A DNA stretch of 64,000 nucleotides from Gammaproteobacteria bacterium (GCA_030430155.1 JAUIFV010000006.1:1-64000); one strand, 5' to 3'; counted from the first letter of the stretch, positions 8,568 to 17,612 are shown. Notes: generated by a model not told the origin, from the sequence alone. A program made the numbers and translations.

Positions 8568-10957
8568 CTACTGACTGCGCAGGGCTTCGACCGGGTTGAC
8601 GGCTGCGCTTTGAGAGCCGGGATCAGGGCGGCGAGGGTGGCGCAGGCCAGCAGCAGGCCGGTGGCGGCGGCCAACACCCAGGGCTGTTGCTCTTCGAGCG
8701 CGTACAGCTGGTTTTGCAGCAGCTGCAGTATCGCCCAGGCCCCCAAAAGCCCGGCGCCTACGCCGACGCTCAGCGAGCGCACGCTGTCGCCCAGCGCGGC
8801 ACGCACCAGGGTCTTGGGGCGCGCCCCGATGGCCAGGCGCAGGCCGAACTCGGCCACCCGCTGCTGCTGGCGTAGCGCAGCAACGGCATACACGCCCGCT
8901 GCGGCAAGCAGCAGCGCAGCCAGGGCAAATGCGCCGACGGTGCCGGCGAAAAAGCGTGCCGGCGCCAGTTCGTCGTCGATCTCCGCGCTGAGTGCAAAGA
9001 TGCGCGTGGTGGCTTCGTTTTGATCGACCGCGTAGAGCGCGTCCTTGAACAGGTTGTCGATGCCGGCGATCGGTTGGTCGCTGCGCAGCAGGAAGGTCAT
9101 CGCCATGCTCGGCTGCGCATCGAAGGGGATCCACGCTTCCGGCCCTGCCGGCAGGCGCAGACCGCGATTGCTGACGTCCGCGCTAACCCCGATCACCCGA
9201 TGCGGGAGACTCAGCTCGTTGTTCAAGGGCAGCTCGATGGTCTGGTTGAGCGCCGACTGATTGCCGTACAAACGCTGCGCCAGCGCCTGGTTGATCACCA
9301 CCACAGGCTCGGCGCCGTCGCGATCGCTGTCGGCGATGGCGCGGCCGGCCAGCAGCGGAATCTGCAGCAGCTGTTGATAATCGGTAGAAACCCGGCGCAG
9401 GCCCAGGGTGATGGGCTCGGCGTAGGCATCGTCGTTGGCCTTGAGCTCCACGCTGCTGCTGCCGATCACCGACAGCGGCGCGGCGCTGGTGACCGCGACC
9501 TGATCGGCACCCGGGATGGCACGCAGCTGTTCAACCAGCGCGGCGGCGAACTGGCGCTGCTGCTGCGCGCCGTCGCCGTGGAAAAGCTGCATGGCGTGGA
9601 CCTGCTGGTGCGCAAAACCGGGATCGACCTGCCGCAGCTGCAGGAAGCTGTACAGCAGCACCCCGCCCGCGCACAAACTGACCGTGGACAGAGCCACCCC
9701 CAGGGTGGGCAGCCAGCTGCGCGAGTGCGAGTCGCCGAGCACGCTGCGCGCGCCGCCGCGTATTGCCTCTTGCGCCTGACCGCGCAGGCGCAGCGAACCG
9801 GCAGCTGCGGCCAGCAGCGGCGCCGCCAGGGCCAGTGCGGCGACGAACAGCCACAGCGGCTGATCGACGGCGATGGCATTGCTGCGTGGCAGGCTGCCCG
9901 CGGCCAGCTCGCGTAGCGTCTGCACGCTCAGACTGGTCAGCAGCGCGCCCAGGGCCACGGCGAACAGCGACAGCAGGGCGATCTCCAGCAGCAGCGCCAG
10001 ATACACCCGGGCACGACTGGCGCCCAGGGCCTGCAGCACCGCAAACTGCTGGCGCCGGGCGATTTGCCGGGCATCAATCAATATCGCCACGTTGGCACAG
10101 GCGATCAGCAGCACCAGCATGGCCACCGCAAAGGCGCCCCACAGCACCCCGCGCACATCACCCACCTGCACGCTGAGCAAGTCGCGCGTGCCCAGCGTCC
10201 AGCGGCCATCTTCCAGCGCGTGGCGTTGCGTCAGCTCGGCGCTGATCGCCGCGAGCTGCGCATCCACCTGTGTGGTAGACAGCGCCGGATCCAGACGCGC
10301 ATGCGCATACAGAAATCGCGCGGTGTGGGTCCAGGCCTGCTCCAACGGGTAGGCGCCGGCCGCCAGCGGCAGCCACACCTGTACCCGGGCCCCCGGCGCG
10401 TTGTAGTCCGCAGGCATCACCCCGACCACCTCCATCATCCCGGCGCTGGTGTTGAAGCGTTGACCGATCACCTGCTCACTGCCGCCATGGCCCTGCTGCC
10501 ACTCGGCGTGGGAAAGAATCACTGCAGTGGCGCCTGGCACATGGTCGTCGCTGTTGAACCAACGTCCCAATGCCGGCGGCGTGGCCATGGTCGAGAAGAA
10601 GCCGGAGCTGACGCTGACCGAGCGCAGCTCGCGCGGACGCTGCTCGCTGAGCACGGTCATCCCGCCCCACACGTAGTAGCCGAAGTCGGTAAAGGGCGAC
10701 GGTCCGGTATCGAGCCGCGCCGCCTCCAGCGGAGTCAACGCGCCCTGCTGCTGGCCGGCAGCGGGATTGGCGCTCTCCACCACCACCAGCTGCTCAGCAT
10801 CCGGGTAGGGCAGACTGCCGAGCACGCCGCGCAGTACCGCGAACATGGTCGCGCTGATCGCGATGCCCAGTGCCAGCATCAGCACGCTGGCGACGCTGAA
10901 GCCCTTGGACTGAAGCAGGCGCCGCAGCGCATAGCGCAGGTCGGTTGTCAAAGGCAT
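8568..10957 (-). pseudogene. ADOP/MacB-type ABC transporter permease with a 3' frameshift
   Basis: A permease of about 796 residues with duplicated MacB_PCD/FtsX halves. The N-terminus DLRYALRRLLQSKGFSVASV and the SLPYPDAEQLVVVE segment are typical of the ADOP family. There are FtsX transmembrane bundles near residues 280-430 and 680-790. Start ATG 10957. The normal family C-terminus (VNPVEALRSQ, stop) is present but in the -1 frame: one base is missing near 8603-8609, and the main frame otherwise runs about 95 codons into the methyltransferase antisense. Only the last dozen residues are affected, so this may be a sequencing error or a mild mutation. No ATPase gene is adjacent. Confidence 0.8.
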
Positions 10958-11101
10958 GGCAGTTACTGGGCGGCTGGACTGAACCTGATCTGAGCAGATT
11001 GCGTGCCAACCGCCTGTGACCCCCGTGCTGGGGCGATTCATCCCCCACTGCGTCGGCCCATCTGTTCGCCAGCGGGCGCGATTGTTCATTTTCGGCGCGG
11101 C

Positions 11102-11410
11102 ACTAGGGACTCCCTGAACAATGCACGCGAGCCGCGTTGCGAGTCCAAATCGTCTGCCCCCGTCACCAACAAGCAGGGGCGCAGCCCCCGAGAGGCATAG
11201 TCATTCTATGTCCGAGGGCTGCAACGCCGCAGCAGGCGCTGGGCCTCCAGAACTCACGGGACAGCACCTGAGAAGCCCGCCAGCTGCGTTGGACGTCTTG
11301 CTCAGAGCGCAGGCTTTGACCTGCGACGCCCGCCTTGCTGGCGAACCCCCTTCTCAGCAAGACATGGAGGTGCCGTCGCGGCCACGTGCATTGTTCAGGG
11401 AGTCCCTAGT
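11102..11410. mobile_element. MITE-like element A (perfect 26-bp terminal inverted repeats)
   Basis: The segment begins ACTAGGGACTCCCTGAACAA and ends with its exact reverse complement; the perfect inverted repeats extend 26 bases. The 257-base interior has no credible transposase, only short ORFs. A diverged partial relative occurs at about 21207-21345 (inverse orientation), and translations of the two in the same frame still align (HASRVAS, EGCNAAA). It is non-autonomous and would need a transposase elsewhere. Confidence 0.85.
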
Positions 11411-11573
11411 GTGGTGAACCATTAATTCGTTGACTTTAGTTCCGATGGACAATTCCGGAGGCAAGGCGCGAGGAGGAGGCATAGCAGGGCTATGGTGACG
11501 ACGAGCAACGCAGCATTCAGGGAATTGGCTCACTAGCGCGGTGAATTCAAGGCATTAATGGTTCACCACACTA
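11407..11573. mobile_element. MITE-like element B (perfect 20-bp terminal inverted repeats)
   Basis: Begins TAGTGTGGTGAACCATTAAT and ends with its exact reverse complement. It shares TAGT with the end of element A, as if one had inserted into or beside the other. The interior of about 127 bases is non-coding. A shorter relative lies at 28721-28820. Together A and B occupy most of the gap between the ABC permease and the HiPIP gene. Confidence 0.85.
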
Positions 11574-11684
11574 GGCCACCACCAGAGCCGACGTGAGCAC
11601 GGCGCAAAGCCCAGCCTTGACCTGCATCATTCGCCGTTTATGCGCAGTTCGCTAATATCGGGGGCAGTACAGAGGAGATCGAGT

Positions 11685-11999
11685 ATGTCCGCCAAGCCCA
11701 CCAACCGCCGCCGTTTTCTGGTCCAGTCCGCCGTCGCGCTGAGCAGCGTGCCGCTGGTCGCCGAGCTGCTGCGCCAGAATGCCCACGCCGCGCTGCCGAT
11801 GCTGCCCCTGGACAACGCCCAGGCCAAAGCCCTGCAGTATGTAGAGGACGCCAAGGAAACCACCAGTCCGGCCTTCAAGGAAGGCAGCAACTGCGCCAAC
11901 TGTCAGCTGTTCGTCGCCGACACCGGCGCCTGCAACATCTTCCCCGGCTTCGCCGTCACCCCCGAAGGCTGGTGTGCCGCCTGGGCCTTGAAGCAATAA
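11685..11999 (+). CDS. High-potential iron-sulfur protein (HiPIP)
   Basis: A 104-residue periplasmic electron carrier. The N-terminus NRRRFLVQSAVALSSV is a Tat signal. The mature part carries the four [4Fe-4S] cysteines in the family pattern: NCANCQLF, then GACNIFPGF, then GWCAAW. AGAGGAG is placed well for ATG 11685; the track's longer start is not needed. HiPIPs carry electrons between cytochrome bc1-type complexes and terminal oxidases or other acceptors. It stands alone upstream of the STM401x cassette, with 231 bases between, and I see no evidence that they are co-transcribed. Confidence 0.93.
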   Translation: MSAKPTNRRRFLVQSAVALSSVPLVAELLRQNAHAALPMLPLDNAQAKALQYVEDAKETTSPAFKEGSNCANCQLFVADTGACNIFPGFAVTPEGWCAAWALKQ

Positions 12000-12177
12000 G
12001 CAACGTAGCACCCGACGCCGCAACGACCCCAAGCGGCGCCGAGCTCGGCGTGGACCGTGAGCGTCTCAGCGCACCTTCCGCGCCTTTTCTTTGCTCTGAA
12101 CCTGCCGCTGTGCGGAGCGGCCCGCTGCCGCCAGACGCTGCTGCGACCGGTGTCGCCAAGGTTGCTGCTGATAGCGA

Positions 12178-12205
12178 TTGCGTGCATTTGACGCCTCTGT
12201 ATCAT
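12178..12205 (+). promoter_or_regulatory. Candidate sigma-70 promoter for the STM4015-4011 cassette
   Basis: TTGCGT, a 16-base spacer and TATCAT, ending 25 bases before the first ATG, which also has a GAGGGG ribosome-binding site at 12219-12224. The match is moderate and based on sequence alone. Confidence 0.35.
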
Positions 12206-12230
12206 CGCGCCAATCAGCGAGGGGCAGGCG

Positions 12231-13142
12231 ATGACTATAGACAGCTATACGACGACGTTGCGCGGCAAGCGCGTCGTTGATTTCAAAATGGGCGACAAGG
12301 CCGGCGATACCGACGTCGTATATCGGCTCTGTCAGGAGTACGACTGCGAAGAGACCCAATCTGAGCTTCTCGATCATTTTCTGTCCCAGATCGATCCAGC
12401 GAAGCTTGAGGCGTTGGTCATCGGACCCTGGAGCGAAGCCTACGATGAGGGTCCGCAGGGCTATTTGGATTCGCTAGTAGAGCGGCAACCCCAACTGACC
12501 GGCTTAAAAGCGTTGTTTGTGGGCGACATGACCTTCGAGGACTGTGAGATCTCCTGGATCAATCAATGCCCATACAACGATCTGCTGGTCGCCTTTCCCG
12601 GGTTGGAGAGTTTGCGCATCAGAGGGACCATCGATCTGGTCCTCGAGCCTTTCGAACACTCGGAATTGCGCAGTCTGGCAGTGGAAAGCGGCGGAATGCC
12701 GCTGAGCATCCTCAATGCGATCGGCGCCTCGCGGCTTCCCGCACTCACCCACCTGGAACTCTGGCTGGGCGACGACAACTACGGCTACGACGCCACACTG
12801 CAGGACATCCAAAGGGTCATCGAGGCCACGCAGCCGCAGCGCCTGCGCTACCTGGGTCTGCGCAACAGCCAGGGCACGGACCAACTGGCAAGCTGGCTGG
12901 CCACCCAACCCTGGCTGGCCGGCCTGGAGACGCTGGATCTGTCTCTGGGCACGTTGGGCGACATCGGGGCCGAGGCGCTTTGCGCGAGTCCTCACATTAA
13001 TGGCTTGTCACGCCTGGACCTGAGCCACCATTACGTCAGCGATCAATGGCAGAGCAAGCTGAGGCAGCTTCCGCTGACGGTGGTGCTGGATGAGCCGATG
13101 GACGAGGACGATGGCGAGCGCTATGTCGCTGTCTCCGAATGA
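12231..13142 (+). CDS. STM4015 family protein (leucine-rich-repeat-like)
   Basis: A 303-residue cytoplasmic protein, the first gene of the cassette. After a non-repeat N-terminus (about 60 residues) it shows irregular leucine-rich repeats: LTGLKALFVGDM, FPGLESLRIRG, LPALTHLELWLG, PQRLRYLGLRNS, LAGLETLDLSLG and LSRLDLSHHYV. The C-terminus is acidic. The order and content match the Salmonella STM4015 family, which has no known biochemical role. LRR proteins usually bind other proteins or peptides, so a scaffold or substrate-recognition role is my inference. The next start codon follows its stop directly. No signal peptide or membrane segment. Confidence 0.82.
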   Translation: MTIDSYTTTLRGKRVVDFKMGDKAGDTDVVYRLCQEYDCEETQSELLDHFLSQIDPAKLEALVIGPWSEAYDEGPQGYLDSLVERQPQLTGLKALFVGDMTFEDCEISWINQCPYNDLLVAFPGLESLRIRGTIDLVLEPFEHSELRSLAVESGGMPLSILNAIGASRLPALTHLELWLGDDNYGYDATLQDIQRVIEATQPQRLRYLGLRNSQGTDQLASWLATQPWLAGLETLDLSLGTLGDIGAEALCASPHINGLSRLDLSHHYVSDQWQSKLRQLPLTVVLDEPMDEDDGERYVAVSE

Positions 13143-14279
13143 GTGGTGAATGATCACACGTGGATTCTGGTAGGACCACGCGACAGCCGCCGCATTGAGC
13201 TGATGCAGCGCGCGCTGATCGCTCAGGGGCACGGCCCTGCGCCGGTCGTCGATTACATCGATCTGCTGCAGGATCCAGATCGTCTCGCCGAGCAGGTTGC
13301 ACTGCATCCGCATGCGACCATCAAGCTGGAGTCGCCTGGGGAAGCAGCCGACCTGCATCATTGCTTGGTCGTCAGAGGCTGGGAGCTTACTGGCCAGCGC
13401 GGACCCCGACCGCAGCGGGCGCAACACGGCGAACTGCGTGATCAGCATCTGTGGTTTGCCGGATTTCGCGATTTGCTCGAAAGGCTCCCCTCGTCCCTTC
13501 GCTATCTCAATTCGCCCGAATCGCTGCTGCAGTTGATCGACAAGAGCGAGTGCCAACGGCGATTGCTGGACCACGGGGTCGCCGCCCCAGATTTCTATGG
13601 ACCGGTCACCTGCCACGAGCAGTTGCGCCTGAAGCTGCGCGAGGTGGGCTGCAGAGCGGCATTCGTGAAGGCCCGCTACGGATCTTCCGCGGCCGGCGTG
13701 CTCGCCTACCGGCAGGGCCCGATGGGCGAGGAGATAGTCACTACGTCCAGCGAGCTATGCCGGAATCGCGGCGAACTGCGCCTGTACAACAACCTCCGCT
13801 TGCGCCGCTACCGCGATTCTGACGATATCGCTGCGTTGGTCGACGCCATTGCCGGGCAGGGTGCCTACGTGGAGCGCTGGATCGCCAAACCCAGGGCTGG
13901 TCCACCGCATATGGGTAGCTTCGACATTCGCGTCGTAGCGCTAGACAGCAATCCGCGACACAGGCTGGCTCGGGTCGGCAAAGGTCCGATGACCAACCTG
14001 CACCTGGGCAACAAGCGAGCTGACGTGACTGCGGTCCTGGATCGCAGCGAGATTCGTGTGCTTGAACGCAGCGTGGCGAGCGTCGGCGCCGTGTTTCCGC
14101 GCTGCCGCGCGCTGGGCATCGACATCATCGTCCGCGGCTCGCGCTACTGGGTCGTTGAAGTCAATGGCTTTGGCGACCTGCTGCTGGGGCAGCGCTGGCT
14201 AGGCTTGGGCACGTACGAAGATCAAGCGCAATGGCTGGAACGCAACCCGCAGCGAGACTCTGCACCATGTCTGCACTGA
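13143..14279 (+). CDS. STM4014 family ATP-grasp-like protein
   Basis: A 378-residue protein starting at GTG 13143 (or 13146), immediately after the STM4015-family stop. The N-terminal ~130 residues form a pre-ATP-grasp-like region. From about residue 130 the ATP-grasp fold is recognisable: AAFVKARYGSSAAGV (lysine and glycine-rich ATP loop), an ERWI hinge acid, FDIRVVAL, NKRADVTAV, and the metal-binding end GIDIIV followed by YWVVEVNGFGD. Such enzymes activate a carboxylate as acyl-phosphate and join it to an amine or thiol. The substrate is unknown. It overlaps the next gene by 13 bases. Confidence 0.83.
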   Translation: MVNDHTWILVGPRDSRRIELMQRALIAQGHGPAPVVDYIDLLQDPDRLAEQVALHPHATIKLESPGEAADLHHCLVVRGWELTGQRGPRPQRAQHGELRDQHLWFAGFRDLLERLPSSLRYLNSPESLLQLIDKSECQRRLLDHGVAAPDFYGPVTCHEQLRLKLREVGCRAAFVKARYGSSAAGVLAYRQGPMGEEIVTTSSELCRNRGELRLYNNLRLRRYRDSDDIAALVDAIAGQGAYVERWIAKPRAGPPHMGSFDIRVVALDSNPRHRLARVGKGPMTNLHLGNKRADVTAVLDRSEIRVLERSVASVGAVFPRCRALGIDIIVRGSRYWVVEVNGFGDLLLGQRWLGLGTYEDQAQWLERNPQRDSAPCLH

Positions 14280-15091
14280 GCGATCCCAATATGAATGAGG
14301 TGGTGGGTCAGGACGATCTGGTGTTGATTACGCTCGATACACTGCGCTATGACGCTGCCCAGCGCTGCTTTGAAGAGGGCCGATTGCCCGTGCTGAGCCG
14401 TTTTCTGCCCGCCGAGGGTTGGGAAAAGCGTCACACGCCCGCTAGCTTCACCTACGCGGCGCACGCCGCCTTCTTTGCCGGTTTCCTGCCCACTCCGGCC
14501 GCCCCGGGTCCGCACTCGCGGCTATTCGCGCTGGCCTTCGAAGGCAGCCAATCAACCGCTCAACAGACCTTTGTTTTTCAGGGCAGTGACAACATCGTGC
14601 AAGGTCTGGCGCAGACCGGCTACCGCACCATCTGTATTGGCGGCGTCGGATTCTTCAACAAGCGCAATCCTCTTGGCTCGACATTGCCTGGACTGTTCGA
14701 TGAAAGCTACTGGAGTCCGCGCTATGGCGTGGCTGAACCGCGATCCACAGAGAATCAGGTGTCGTTTGCCTGCAGTCGCTTGAGCGAGGCGGATCTGAAT
14801 AAACAGCGCTGCTTCTTATTCATCAACGTTGCGGCTTTGCATCAACCAAATCGCTGCTATCTTCCGTCCAGTAGTGGCGATGATTTCGAGTCCCACTGCG
14901 CTGCATTGAGCTACGTCGATGGCGCGTTGAAGCCGCTGTTTGACTGCCTGAGAAAGCGCAACCGCAGCTTCGTTATCGTTTGCTCCGATCACGGCACCGC
15001 CTATGGTGAAGACGGCTACTACGGTCATCGTCTCGCACATGAGGTGGTCATGACCGTCCCCTACACCCATTTCCGCCTGAACCATGACTGA
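14267..15091 (+). CDS. STM4013 family hydrolase (alkaline phosphatase/sulfatase fold)
   Basis: A 274-residue metal-dependent hydrolase of the alkaline phosphatase superfamily, matching STM4013/SEN3800. The first metal site is LITLDTLRYD. The probable nucleophile region is TPASFTYAAHAAFFAGFLPT, which has Thr/Ser where true sulfatases have CxPxR, so it is unlikely to be a formylglycine sulfatase. The second metal site is CSDHGTAYGEDGYYGHRLAH. ATG 14267 overlaps the ATP-grasp gene by 13 bases; ATG 14291 would give a start closer to conserved text. It probably cleaves or transfers a phosphate-type ester in the cassette's pathway. The stop overlaps the next gene by 8 bases. Confidence 0.82.
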   Translation: MSALSDPNMNEVVGQDDLVLITLDTLRYDAAQRCFEEGRLPVLSRFLPAEGWEKRHTPASFTYAAHAAFFAGFLPTPAAPGPHSRLFALAFEGSQSTAQQTFVFQGSDNIVQGLAQTGYRTICIGGVGFFNKRNPLGSTLPGLFDESYWSPRYGVAEPRSTENQVSFACSRLSEADLNKQRCFLFINVAALHQPNRCYLPSSSGDDFESHCAALSYVDGALKPLFDCLRKRNRSFVIVCSDHGTAYGEDGYYGHRLAHEVVMTVPYTHFRLNHD

Positions 15092-16442
15092 TCGCTCGCT
15101 CGGTGCGATGCTGCAGCTGCAGCCCTATCAAGCCTACTCCTACGCCTACCCGCACAAGTCCAGCTACCGAGCGCTAAAACCGTCCTTGGACCTGGAGGCG
15201 CTCTGGTCCGACGAAGACAAGCGCGCGCTGTTCCTGTACTTGCATATCCCCTTCTGCAGCTATCGCTGCGGCTTCTGCAATCTGTTTGCCTTGGCCAGAC
15301 CTGCCGCTGAGACGGTTGAACGCTATCTACATCAGATCGAGCAGCAGCTGCGGGTGACTGCAGCCGCGCTGGGGCCACATCAGTTCGCCCGCTTGGCGAT
15401 CGGCGGTGGTACGCCCAGCTACCTGCAGGAGGAGCAGCTGGCCAGACTATTCGCGGCGGTGGATCGCTACGCATCGATCGAGTTGGGCCGGGTCGGCGGT
15501 GGGATCGAGGTTTCGCCGGAGACACTGAGTGTTGAGAAGTTGCGGATTTGCCGCGACGCGGGGCTGGAGCGGGTCAGCATGGGTGTGCAGAGTTTCAACG
15601 ACACTGAGGTGCGGGCGCTGATCCGGCCGCAACAGCGCAGTGTGGTGGAGAGATCCATCGGATTGATCCGTGAACAGGGCTTCCCGATTCTCAATCTGGA
15701 CCTGATCTACGGAATCGAAGGCCAGAGTCGGCACAGCTTCCTGGCTTCGATAGAAAGTGCGCTCAGCTTCGCTCCGGAGGAGCTCTACCTCTACCCTCTT
15801 TACGTCCGTCCGCAGACCGGTCTGCAGAGGAGCCGCAGCGGTCGGCGTGTGCGCCTATTCGAGATCTTGCCGGAGCCAGTCGAAGACCGACTGTCGCTGT
15901 ACCAGGCCGGTCGCGAGTTGCTGATCTCGCGCGGTTATGAACAGGTGTCGATGCGCATGTTCACCGCGCCCGGCAGGTCCGGCCCCGCGACTCCCGACTA
16001 TCGCTGTCAGGATGACGGCATGGTTGGTGTCGGCTGCGGCGCGCGTTCGTACACTCGCCGGTTGCACTATTCCAGCGAGTACGGTGTCAGTCGCTCGTCG
16101 GTGGCCGATATCCTTGGCGACTACCTGCGCCGACCCAGCGAGTCCTTCGCCAGTGTGGATCATGGGTTCGTGCTTGATCTGGACGAAAGGCGGCGGCGCT
16201 ACCTGATCCAGTCGCTGTTGATTCGGCCCGGATTGAGTCACGCCGAGTACCGCGCGCGCTTCCACGACAGCTGCTATGCGCACTACCCGCAACTGCTGGA
16301 GCTGTTGGATTTCGAATTGGCTACCGATAGCGATGGCGTCATCTCGCTCTCGCCTCAAGGGCTGGCCAGAGCAGACACCATCGGGCCGTGGCTGGCTTCG
16401 TCGAAGGTGAACGAGTTGATGCAGGACTATGAATACGCCTAG
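15084..16442 (+). CDS. STM4012 family radical SAM protein (HemN-like)
   Basis: A 452-residue radical SAM enzyme related in layout to HemN/HemW-type proteins. The [4Fe-4S] motif is HIPFCSYRCGFCNLF (C58, C62, C65; CX3CX2C). It is followed by AIGGGTPSYLQEEQL, GGIEVSPETLS, GVQSFNDTEVRAL and NLDLIYGIEGQS, the ordered HemN-type strands. A C-terminal HemN_C-like part follows (GLSHAEYRARF). STM4012 is a separate uncharacterised branch, and the context argues against coproporphyrinogen oxidation. It starts inside the end of the STM4013-family gene and overlaps the next gene by 14 bases, so expression is tightly coupled. Confidence 0.88.
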   Translation: MTDRSLGAMLQLQPYQAYSYAYPHKSSYRALKPSLDLEALWSDEDKRALFLYLHIPFCSYRCGFCNLFALARPAAETVERYLHQIEQQLRVTAAALGPHQFARLAIGGGTPSYLQEEQLARLFAAVDRYASIELGRVGGGIEVSPETLSVEKLRICRDAGLERVSMGVQSFNDTEVRALIRPQQRSVVERSIGLIREQGFPILNLDLIYGIEGQSRHSFLASIESALSFAPEELYLYPLYVRPQTGLQRSRSGRRVRLFEILPEPVEDRLSLYQAGRELLISRGYEQVSMRMFTAPGRSGPATPDYRCQDDGMVGVGCGARSYTRRLHYSSEYGVSRSSVADILGDYLRRPSESFASVDHGFVLDLDERRRRYLIQSLLIRPGLSHAEYRARFHDSCYAHYPQLLELLDFELATDSDGVISLSPQGLARADTIGPWLASSKVNELMQDYEYA

Positions 16443-17325
16443 CCACCTGACAGTGCTCTATCGCGGCAAGCTGAGTAGTTGCAACTACGCCTGCGACTAC
16501 TGCCCCTTCGCCAAGACCTACGACTCGCGCGCGGCGCTGGATGAGGACGCCGCGGACCTGCTGCGCTTTGTCGACTGGGTCGGCGAGCAGCCCCATGCGG
16601 TGTCGGTATTGTTCACGCCCTGGGGAGAGGGGCTGGTCCGAAAGCATTACCGCGAAGCCATGGTTCGCCTGAGTCGACTGGAGCATCTACGTCGCGTCGC
16701 GATCCAGACCAATCTATGTGTGGGTCTGCGCTGGTTGGACTTGGCTGACCACCGCAAACTGGCGCTATGGTGCACCTTTCATCCGTCTCAAGTGTCCCGC
16801 TCGGCATTTGTTCGGCGCTGTATGCAGCTCAGTCGGCGTGGGATTCGCTACAGCGTCGGGATGGTTGCGCTGCAGGCGCACATGGATGAGATCGACATGC
16901 TCCGCGCTGAAGTGCCTGTCGAAGTGCCGATGTGGATCAACGCCTATGACCAGCGGACGGCCGATTACTACAGCGAACAACAGGTCGAGCGATTGCAGGT
17001 TCTCGATCCACATTTTCGCTACAACCTTGATCCGGGCGACAGCAAGGGCGCTCCTTGTCGCACTGGGGAGGACGTAATCACTGTAGACGGCGAAGGCAAC
17101 GTGACCCGCTGCCACTTCGTCGCCGAACCATTGGGCAATCTTTACGACCAGAGCTATTTGGCCAAGCTGCAGCCGCGCGCGTGTCCGAACCGCTGCTGTG
17201 ACTGCTTCATCGGTTACGTCCATCGCAAGGATCTGCCCTTTCAGCGCGACTACGCGGAAGGCTTGCTGGAGCGCATCCGGTTGCCGCGGGTGAGCCGCGA
17301 AATGGAGAGATTCTCGACTTGGTAG
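16429..17325 (+). CDS. STM4011 family radical SAM protein
   Basis: A 298-residue radical SAM enzyme, the last gene of the cassette. The cluster motif is SSCNYACDYCPFAK (C18, C22, C25), followed by FTPWGEGLV. The C-terminal third has more cysteines: GAPCRTGED, TRCHFVAEP and CPNRCCDCFIGYVH. This is the pattern expected of a SPASM/twitch-like domain holding auxiliary Fe-S clusters, as in peptide-modifying radical SAM enzymes. That similarity is why I suggest a peptide or protein substrate, but it is inference. A perfect hairpin follows the stop. Confidence 0.87.
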   Translation: MNTPSHLTVLYRGKLSSCNYACDYCPFAKTYDSRAALDEDAADLLRFVDWVGEQPHAVSVLFTPWGEGLVRKHYREAMVRLSRLEHLRRVAIQTNLCVGLRWLDLADHRKLALWCTFHPSQVSRSAFVRRCMQLSRRGIRYSVGMVALQAHMDEIDMLRAEVPVEVPMWINAYDQRTADYYSEQQVERLQVLDPHFRYNLDPGDSKGAPCRTGEDVITVDGEGNVTRCHFVAEPLGNLYDQSYLAKLQPRACPNRCCDCFIGYVHRKDLPFQRDYAEGLLERIRLPRVSREMERFSTW

Positions 17326-17329
17326 GGGA

Positions 17330-17347
17330 CGCTGGGCACGCCCAGCG
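17330..17347. terminator. Hairpin after the STM401x cassette
   Basis: CGCTGGGC and GCCCAGCG flank two bases, 5 bases after the last cassette stop. There is no T-run, so it could be a weak terminator or an mRNA-stabilising hairpin. Confidence 0.4.
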
Positions 17348-17383
17348 CATACACTTCCGACTCTTGAAGCTAAGGAGCAGGCA

Positions 17384-17593
17384 ATGGGTGCGACCAAGGC
17401 GATCGGACTGGTGTTGATGGTGCTCGGCGGGGTGCTGCTGTATTTCGGCTACCAGTCCACCGAGTCCTTCCGCGAGCAGCTGGTGGAGGGGCTGACCGGG
17501 CGCTATAGCGACGAAACGATGCGCTATCTGATCGGCGGCGCGGCTGCTGCTGCGGTGGGTCTGGTGCTGCTGATCATGGGCAAGGGTCGCTGA
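17384..17593 (+). CDS. Small membrane protein, DUF3185-like
   Basis: 69 residues with two transmembrane segments: AIGLVLMVLGGVLLYFGY, and a C-terminal hydrophobic stretch of about 20 residues before GKGR. They are joined by a polar loop with the conserved-looking QSTESFREQLVEGLTGRYSDETM order of DUF3185 proteins. A GGAG precedes ATG 17384. It lies 58 bases after the cassette and could be read through from it, but the family is common elsewhere without the cassette. Function unknown. Confidence 0.75.
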   Translation: MGATKAIGLVLMVLGGVLLYFGYQSTESFREQLVEGLTGRYSDETMRYLIGGAAAAAVGLVLLIMGKGR

Positions 17594-17612
17594 CCGCCCT
17601 AGAATTCAGCGT

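Noticed and set aside
11972-12280. 102-residue ORF between HiPIP and the STM4015-family gene as a possible precursor peptide for the cassette
   Set aside because: It overlaps both genes, has no ribosome-binding site and reads like random GC-rich sequence. I see no convincing precursor in or beside the cassette.
14267-15091. STM4013-type gene as a true sulfatase
   Set aside because: The formylglycine motif CxPxR is absent; only the alkaline-phosphatase-superfamily metal sites are supported.
15084-16442. STM4012-type gene as HemN/HemW heme enzyme
   Set aside because: The HemN-like core is present, but the tight linkage to four STM401x-type genes and the absence of heme genes favour the uncharacterised family.
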